A DNA stretch of 64,000 nucleotides from Sarocladium kiliense (lineage: Eukaryota; Ascomycota; Sordariomycetes; Hypocreales; Sarocladiaceae), in the NCBI GenBank assembly GCA_030734395.1, contig JAUZTG010000042.1, forward strand, positions 2,232,001-2,296,000, given 5' to 3'. Position numbers and translations under genes: made by a program. The notes under the pieces were generated by a model. The model was not told where the DNA came from and did no database searches. It saw only the letters and a program-made list of their open reading frames with translations. This document shows positions 58,032 to 64,000 of the stretch, piece by piece; position 1 is the stretch's first letter; each line of letters opens with the position of its first letter.

Positions 58032-58750
58032 TGGCCTCGTTCGACTCAAGATACCACTTTCTGCCTTCTTGTGGACATTGATCCTTTTTCTTCATGGCGG
58101 AGATTTATTTTAACATGGAGTTCGGTGTAGGACTGCTTTCGGAAATCGTCGGGGATTTCGTAAGTCAAAAGACGATGGAGGGAACATGATGGGAGTTTGG
58201 TCACGCTCTAGTTTAGCATGCCTTGTTCCTCATTTAATAATACTACGACAAGTTATTCAGCCCCAAGCAGATGGCACTTGCTCTCCTTCCTGGCTGCATA
58301 ACTCTGACGGAGGTACTGCATCTGACAAAAGAGTGTGGGTAAAGTGTGAAGCCAACTCCTGGGGCAGCTCTTGATGCGTACCTCACTGAAGGGATGGCCC
58401 GTTTAGATGGCGTCACATGCTCTAGAACGAATCAAAGGATACATGAAACAGTCAGAAAAATACCGCCTTACAATTCATTTAGGCAAAGAGGCTATCACCA
58501 ATACCTACGAAGCCGAGGCTGATGGTCTCGGGGTTGAATGTGTCGAGTGGGCACGCTGACCCACGTCACGCTGCATGATAACCAACCTGAGCCTTAAGCT
58601 TCACATTCACTCCATCTTCACACATCCGTCTCCCCCACGAGATCACGACGCTTCACTCCAGCCTCACACAGTCCGGAACAAATTTGCATCTCATCCAGCT
58701 TCATCTCAAATTTCGCCCCTTTCCTCTGCATTCTCATCCATCCGACAACC
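58032..58750. other. Intergenic between the claudin-like and PhyH genes
   Basis: 0.72 kb of 3' flank and the PhyH promoter. The last 150 bp are pyrimidine-rich leader. No gene is supported. Confidence 0.5.
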
Positions 58751-59692
58751 ATGGCATCCCCCACCCCAGGCCTCACCCCCTCCCAACTCGCCGCCTTCCA
58801 CCGTGATGGCTACCTCATCATCCCCAACGCCCTCACCCCCGATACAGTCTCTTCCCTCCTCCTCGAAACCCACCGTCTTCTTGAAGACTTCACCCTAACC
58901 GACCACCCTCTCACCCGCTTCTCCACCGGCACCGGCGAATCTGGCGAGCATGTTGGTGACGACTACTTCCTCACCTCCGGAGACAAGATCCGCTTCTTCT
59001 TCGAGGAGGATGCGTTCGATGCGGAGGGGAAGCTTACGAAGCCGAAGGAGAGGGCTGTAAATAAGATTGGTCACTACTTGCATGGCTTGTCGGAGCCTTT
59101 TGGAAGGTTGATTAAGGGTGGTGAGGGAGATGTAAGTGCTGCTGATGTGGCGAAGAGTTTGGGGTTTAAGGATCCGAGATGTCTTCAGAGTATGATTATT
59201 TGCAAGCAGCCTGAGATCGGAGGCGCTGTTCCACCACACCAGGACTCGACATTCTTGTACACTGATCCTCCATCGGCTGTTGGCTTTTGGTACGCCCTTG
59301 AACACGCAACTCTGGAGAACGGATGTCTCAGCTTCCTTCCAGGATCTCACAAGTGGGCTCCTATCGGTCAACGGCTGGTGCGCAAGCCCTTCAACGAAGG
59401 AACGATGATGATTGACAATGAGGACGGGGCGAGGTTCCCCGGAGCGAGTGATAGCATGGGGATCGAGTATGGAGGTGAGAAGAACGAGGAGGGGAAGTAC
59501 GTTCCAGGACAGGTGAAAGCTGGAGATCTGGTTTTGATCCATGGAAATTTGCTGCATAAGAGTGAGAAGAACACGAGTCAGAAAGGGAGGATTATTTACA
59601 CTTTCCACGTTATTGAGAACGAGGGTAAGCGGTATGACCAGAGAAACTGGCTGCAGCCGCCAGCAGAGGGGTTCACAAAGGTGTTCGCTTGA
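58751..59692 (+). CDS. Phytanoyl-CoA dioxygenase family protein (PhyH, PHYHD1-like, 313 aa)
   Basis: Single exon, start MASPTPGLTPSQLAAFHRDG at an ATG in good context (ACAACC before ATG). The double-stranded beta-helix of Fe(II)/2-oxoglutarate oxygenases is visible: YLIIPNALTP, GGAVPPHQDSTFLYT with the iron ligands His163 and Asp165, LENGCLSFLPGSHKW, and LIHGNLLHKSEKNTS with the third ligand His269. Arg280 (QKGR) is placed to bind 2-oxoglutarate. Length and motifs are closest to the PHYHD1 subgroup, not the peroxisomal phytanoyl-CoA hydroxylase. There is no PTS1 at the C-terminus (TKVFA), so a cytosolic hydroxylase of unknown substrate is most likely. Confidence 0.94.
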   Translation: MASPTPGLTPSQLAAFHRDGYLIIPNALTPDTVSSLLLETHRLLEDFTLTDHPLTRFSTGTGESGEHVGDDYFLTSGDKIRFFFEEDAFDAEGKLTKPKERAVNKIGHYLHGLSEPFGRLIKGGEGDVSAADVAKSLGFKDPRCLQSMIICKQPEIGGAVPPHQDSTFLYTDPPSAVGFWYALEHATLENGCLSFLPGSHKWAPIGQRLVRKPFNEGTMMIDNEDGARFPGASDSMGIEYGGEKNEEGKYVPGQVKAGDLVLIHGNLLHKSEKNTSQKGRIIYTFHVIENEGKRYDQRNWLQPPAEGFTKVFA

Positions 59693-60048
59693 AGCGCATG
59701 GATGTAGATACCAACCAAATCAAGTTCAAATCACATTTCTCAGAATATGAGCCAAGAATATTACAAGAAAGATGTGAATCAGATTCTTGAAAAGGGGCTG
59801 ATGGGTATCTAATCTAGAGCACTCTAATCTAATGTGACTCTGAAAGGAAAATGTGGAAGAAAAAGAAGAGGCCTATAAGGTACACTTGTTACAGTCTTTA
59901 CGATAATGAAATCGATGTGCCAGACGAAAAGTGAACCATGTCCATGCCCTATGTCGTTGTCTAAAACACGCTTGTCCCAGAATGAATATTCCATGAAAAT
60001 GCCGTGACGTGAGTCTTCAAACATGACGAGTGGAAAATGCAACTTCAA
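59693..60048. other. Intergenic between convergent genes
   Basis: 356 bp of 3' flank of the PhyH and WKF genes. AT-richer than its surroundings. Nothing recognised. Confidence 0.5.
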
Positions 60049-61338
60049 TCATAGCTCTTCCTCGTCGGAGTCTGCGTCAGAGCCACTGTCCTCCCCTGAT
60101 GATGATGAAGACGATGAAGACGATGAAGACGAGCTGCTGGAAGATTCATAGCCATCCTGCCTTTCTGCCGGTTCATCGTCATCATCAGACTCATCAGACG
60201 AGCTATCGTCGCTACTGGTGTCCGAATCGCTGTCAGACTCGGACTCATCGCTGCTGCTATCGTCGACATTGGTACGAAGCTTTCTCCTGCGCTTGCCTGC
60301 AACGCTAGTGCTGAGACTCAACCGCTTCTCATCACCTAGAGGCTCCCTGGCGGCGAGGTTGGCGTCGCTGCCTGTGATGGTCTCGGATGAGGCGCCGGAT
60401 GACGTATTGGTCGTTGACGTAGTAGACGCGTCGGTCTCACCGCTGTCGGAAAGGTCGTCGAGAATGAGCTCAGCACGCATGCGCTTGATGACTCTTCGGA
60501 TGATGACGTCGGCATCTTCTGCAGTGGAGAGATAATCGGCTTCGTCGAAGGCTTTACGCTTGTTGTATCCTGGGGGAGGGCCGAAGAAATCGGCGAGCAT
60601 GGTCTCGTATGTGCTCTGCTTCGCGTCGACATCTTTGGTGCCAGTAGGGAAACCCTTTGCCCCGATGGCTTGGTCATGGGCCCTAACCTCCATCGCCGAC
60701 TCCCTCAATCGAGTTCTCACAAATCCCTTGAGATCACGGATGTATTCGTAGAAAGTAGTAATGTCTGAGGCGGGGATGCCGTTGTCGTCGAAGACGTGTT
60801 TGATGAGAGCGGACTGATGATTCTTGTTGAATTTCCAGGTATCCCTTGACGTCTTCCACTGTCTCAAGTATTGGATTGCAGCTGTGAGATCAAGAGGGGG
60901 TTGTGGCTTCTGCTTCTTGGCTGGGCCTTTGCTCTTCTTTGCGGATTCTTTGGTGGTACCGAGAGGAGACTTGGACTTTGATAGTGCTGAGGTCGATGGC
61001 ACAGATGATGAGGGTTGATGAGAGGGAGAAGAAGAGTTGACAAGATCGGCCTTTGTAGGAGTGTCACCAAAGGAGACGGACTTGGACTTGATATGCCTCG
61101 CCGGGCCGGCAGTAGCATTCCTGGGATCCTCCCTTCGAGCCCTCTTGGGGGAGTCATCGGCAGGGCCCGGGGGGGCGTGGGCGTCAAGTTTTCTCTTGGG
61201 AGTCTGGTGCTGGTGCCCAACGGAGGCGGGCCGGGCGGGAGATGCAGACACAGTTGCAGATGCAGAGTCGGACTGCTTGAGCTTCAGGCCCAACCTTTTC
61301 CAGGCCGGAACCCGGGAAGTGTCGGTGGCGGAACTCAT
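60049..61338 (-). CDS. WKF domain protein (C7orf50-like, 429 aa)
   Basis: Single exon, start MSSATDTSRVPAWKRLGLKL. The N-terminal 145 residues are Ser/Pro/Lys-rich with nuclear-localisation-like clusters (PKRARRED, KKSKGPAKKQK). The conserved WKF domain lies at about 150-215 (AIQYLRQWKTSRDTWKFNKN, then HQSALIKHVFD). A second conserved part contains MLADFFGPPPGYNKRKAFDEADY. The C-terminal 130 residues are a Ser/Asp/Glu tail with a run of 16 serines, like nucleolar acidic tails. The WKF family is nucleus-associated and poorly characterised; human C7orf50 has been linked to nucleolar and rRNA processes. Function here is by inference. The serine run may vary in length among strains. Confidence 0.9.
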   Translation of the reverse strand: MSSATDTSRVPAWKRLGLKLKQSDSASATVSASPARPASVGHQHQTPKRKLDAHAPPGPADDSPKRARREDPRNATAGPARHIKSKSVSFGDTPTKADLVNSSSPSHQPSSSVPSTSALSKSKSPLGTTKESAKKSKGPAKKQKPQPPLDLTAAIQYLRQWKTSRDTWKFNKNHQSALIKHVFDDNGIPASDITTFYEYIRDLKGFVRTRLRESAMEVRAHDQAIGAKGFPTGTKDVDAKQSTYETMLADFFGPPPGYNKRKAFDEADYLSTAEDADVIIRRVIKRMRAELILDDLSDSGETDASTTSTTNTSSGASSETITGSDANLAAREPLGDEKRLSLSTSVAGKRRRKLRTNVDDSSSDESESDSDSDTSSDDSSSDESDDDDEPAERQDGYESSSSSSSSSSSSSSSSGEDSGSDADSDEEEL

Positions 61339-62483
61339 GGTATGGTGTGTGAGACAGAAAGGTCGTCGGGCAGCGAAGGATAGTCAAAGGTGGGGAGATC
61401 CAAGGAAGGGCAATCAATGCGCTGTCTTTTTTGCCCTTCTAAAGCGAATTTACTCCCTTGACTGCCAGTCAATTTAGTAGAGCAAAAGGCCGGTGTGTTC
61501 GAGGGATAATGCTGGGACCCTCTCTTGGTTGGGCAGCCAGACAAGACTGAAAGTGGGAACTGTCTGGGCTTCTCTGCAGCAGTAGGAATCCAATGGTGCT
61601 GCACCGTCGTTTCGGTCGCGTGGTGCTGATCACTCTCTTGCAGGACCAGCGGCAGGGAGGGTTGGATGATGCTGGAAGACAGCGGAATATTCGAGGAGAT
61701 CTGCTGCACGATGACAGGGGCCGAAACGCACGATGATGTGGGTGGTAGTTTTGGGGGCTGCTCTGTGGTGAAGACGGGATGTGAGGCTCGTGGTGAGTGA
61801 GTGAACATTGACGCTTCAACTTTTTTTTCTTTGGTACCTTAGCGTTGGCAGTTTTGGGCGGGTGGCCCCGCTGCCTCTGCCGTTGAGGTGGGCGGGAAGC
61901 GGTGGGGAGGGTGACAGAATCAGTGAGGACATTAATTGTGTCAGTAGGCAAACAACAATCCCTCTCTCAGTCGATTCTAATCGGTATCAAGGCACCTAAT
62001 TATTCCCAAATACTCTACAATGACGTATTGATCATTCGTCATGCTATCTCAGTTGCAATCAAGGCAGTATGACAGGGCTTATTGATGTTGACTATTCTGC
62101 AGCATGTCCTCCATCTTTCTGTCTTCAATTCTCCCCCAAATAGGACTAGTCTCAGCATTCACCGCGAAAGAAGTTGATGCCTCACCCTGAATCAGGCATC
62201 CACCAGCTCACCAGCACCAGCACCAGCACCAGCAACAGGCGCCAGCAGCTCTGACGCTACCACAGGCGGCCAGCACCTGCGGCCCTTCCAGGCAAGCTGC
62301 AGCTAACGCGTCCAAACCTCCAAGCTCTCCAACCATCACCGTCAACCACACATCTCGAAGCTCCGAATCCGACGACCACATCAACATCTACTCGCATCCT
62401 CCTCCCTCCAGACATACACTCGAGCAACAAGACACTCTCGCATCCTCTCCGTACGCCTGCAAAGGCCCCGACAAATCGTCACA
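61339..62483. promoter_or_regulatory. Shared divergent promoter, WKF protein / proteasome SCL1 genes
   Basis: 1.15 kb between divergent starts. It holds a CACCAG microsatellite near 62,209. A 157-codon minus frame (61335-61808) overlaps the WKF start and lacks family resemblance, so I treat it as leader. I found no exact GGTGGCAAA proteasome-associated element. Confidence 0.45.
62209..62238 (+). repeat. (CACCAG)4 CAACAG microsatellite
   Basis: Four exact CACCAG units (62209-62232) followed by the one-base variant CAACAG, about 250 bases upstream of the SCL1 ATG. It is preceded by CACCAGCTCACCAG, so the tract looks like a partly decayed longer repeat. Confidence 0.85.
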
Positions 62484-63580
62484 ATGTCTGGTACGTCGAG
62501 TCCAGCTCCATTCTCTCAGCTGAAAGCTGTCCTTGCGCTGCCAAGTTCGACACAAGCTGACTTGATATTATCACAGCCGGTGCTTACGACCGACACATTA
62601 CCATTTTCGCCGACAATGGCCGCCTCTACCAAGTCGGTACGTGTATCTGCCTCAGCCGTCATCCGTCCTCTCGGCCGATCACGACCGCAAAGAAGCTATG
62701 CTGACGTTTGCGAACTAGAATATGCCTTCAAGGCCATCACAGCTGCCAATATCATGTCAGTAGGCGTGCGTGGAAAGGACTGCGCAGTCGTCCTCTCCCA
62801 AAAGAAGGTCCCCGTACGTTCTCAGCACTCATCTTGCGAACCATCATTCAGACATCTTGCTATTTCAGCTGCTGACCAGTCCTCAGGACAAGCTGATTGA
62901 CCCTGCCTCCGTCTCCCACATCTTCCAGCTCTCACCTTCCGTCGGCTGCGTCATCACGGGTTCTATCGCCGATGCGAGAGCCTTTGCCCAGCGAGCCCAG
63001 GGCGAGGCCGCCGAGTTCCGCTACAAGTTTGGTTACGAGATGCCAGCTGATGCTCTCGCCAAGAGGCTGGCGAACATCAGCCAGGTCTACACGCAGCGCG
63101 TACGTTTTATACGAAGCCTTAGGAGTGTCCTACTTCAGCTGTCATGAGGCTGAAGTAATTCTCTAGAGGACTGGTCAGCTGACATCGTGAAAGGCTTACA
63201 TGCGGCCCTATGGTGTCGCCACAACCATCATCTCACTCGACTCCGAATACGGACCTCAGCTGTTCAAGTGCGACCCTGCCGGCTACTACATCGGTTACAA
63301 GGGTACCGCAGCTGGTCCCAAGCAGCAGGAGGCCCTCAACCACCTCGAGAAGAAGCTGCGCAACAAGGATCACGCCGAGGGCACATGGGAGGAAGTTGTT
63401 GAGATGGCCATTACAACCCTCAGCACGGTGTTGAGCATGGACTTCAAGAAGGGCGAGATCGAAATTGGCATCGTTGGTGGTCCGCGCGCGGATGGCAAGG
63501 AGGGCACCGAGCCGGGCTTCCGGATGTTGACAGAGGACGAGATCGATGACAGATTACAAGCCATTGCGGAGAAGGACTAA
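62484..63580 (+). CDS. SCL1: 20S proteasome subunit alpha type-6 (SCL1/PSMA6, 253 aa)
   Basis: Five coding exons: 62484-62490 (seven bases), 62577-62636, 62719-62813, 62887-63099 and 63194-63580. All introns are GT-AG, 73-94 bp, most starting GTACGT. The spliced protein opens MSAGAYDRHITIFADNGRLY, then QVEYAFKAI, the standard alpha-subunit N-terminal signature. SVGVRGKDCAVVLSQKKVPD, RYKFGYEMPADALAKRLANI, SQVYTQRAYMRPYGV and DPAGYYIGYKGTAAGPKQQE follow, all diagnostic of alpha1/PSMA6. It forms part of the outer heptameric ring of the 20S core and has no catalytic threonine, as expected. Length fits yeast SCL1 (about 250 aa). Confidence 0.97.
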
Positions 63581-64000
63581 AGGGTGGATGCTGACCTCGA
63601 AACGGATCAAGTCAGGAGGGCAACTGATAGTCGTGCTGTAGGAGGCATCCTAATCGGGCCTGCTTGTCACGACAGATTCGACATCGGGAAGCCCGAAAGA
63701 GGTTGGGTCTTGCAGGACGATTCGTTGGCTGATTTGGGGGATCTGCCAACCCAGGGGCATGGGGAGCACTGCAGGAGGATTGCCCATGCCACCTTGCCTT
63801 GCTTGGTATCTGGGAGGGTGTGGTCATGGCGGCCCACGTCCCGTGTGTTCACTACTAGATCTCATCCTGCGTGTGCAAATAAATACACTACAATGACAAG
63901 CTTTTTTTTTTCTCAGTCAGACGCTCATTCGGCCGAAGCGACGTCAAGGGCCCCAGTTACTCAGCGCTGCATCGGTGCCCAATGACGAGGGCCCTTTGCG
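63581..64000. other. 3' flank of SCL1 to the window edge
   Basis: No gene is supported. A T-run (63901-63912 area) and short unconvincing frames are all that is seen. Confidence 0.45.

Noticed and set aside
61335..61808. 157-codon minus frame overlapping the WKF gene start
   Set aside because: Lies in the leader of the WKF gene in another frame; Pro/Ser/Gln composition without a domain.

Overview
The window is a piece of a filamentous ascomycete genome (Pezizomycotina, most likely Sordariomycetes). The evidence is short 50-80 bp GT-AG introns carrying CTGAC/CTAAC-type branch points, Zn(II)2Cys6 regulators, a group II G-alpha with the MCFGGR N-terminus, a MOSC/ferredoxin-reductase fusion, a PhyH-family oxygenase and a membrane-type GH3 beta-glucosidase. 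No rRNA, tRNA, CRISPR or intact transposon was recognised. I found 19 protein genes with good support, one small probable gene and one decayed gene. Exon models were built by hand from splice sites and reading-phase checks. Coordinates for spliced genes run from start codon to stop codon; exons are listed in each entry.

Left part (1-20.6 kb): the N-terminal 550 codons of a large acidic protein run off the left edge on the minus strand. A gene-poor 4.4 kb stretch follows, then a small Cys-rich protein, a CsbD-like stress protein, mitochondrial cysteine desulfurase (NFS1), a BAR-SH3 endocytosis protein divergent from it, an F-box protein, a MOSC/flavodoxin-reductase/2Fe-2S fusion and the ribosome-biogenesis factor RRP7. 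The F-box gene has an upstream region with five copies of one 9-mer.

Middle (20.6-39.9 kb): this is more accessory in character, with two large Zn2Cys6 transcription factors, a broken short-chain dehydrogenase relic between them and a hexanucleotide microsatellite. A coiled-coil TinC/ADIP-like protein sits head-to-head with a DUF92/TMEM19 membrane protein. A 3.5 kb region then leads to glutamine synthetase; its promoter holds a tandem pair of AGATAA (AreA/NIT2-type) sites.

Right part (40-64 kb): glutamine synthetase (five exons, the first coding only ATG), a GH3 beta-glucosidase converging on it, a group II G-protein alpha subunit, spermidine synthase converging on an omega-amidase, a four-helix claudin-like membrane protein with a GC-AG intron, a PhyH dioxygenase converging on a WKF-domain protein, and the proteasome alpha subunit SCL1/PSMA6. 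Glutamine synthetase, spermidine synthase and omega-amidase all belong to nitrogen metabolism, but they have separate promoters and need not be a cluster.

The most striking observation is in the GH3 gene. A 35-codon ORF opens with its own ATG and ends in UGA CUA G, the best known stop-codon readthrough context. It continues in the same frame into the basic flank and hydrophobic anchor of the beta-glucosidase. This predicts two forms of the enzyme, a secreted one from an internal ATG and a membrane-anchored one from readthrough. The second is the cluster of GAGCCGCAT elements upstream of the F-box gene.
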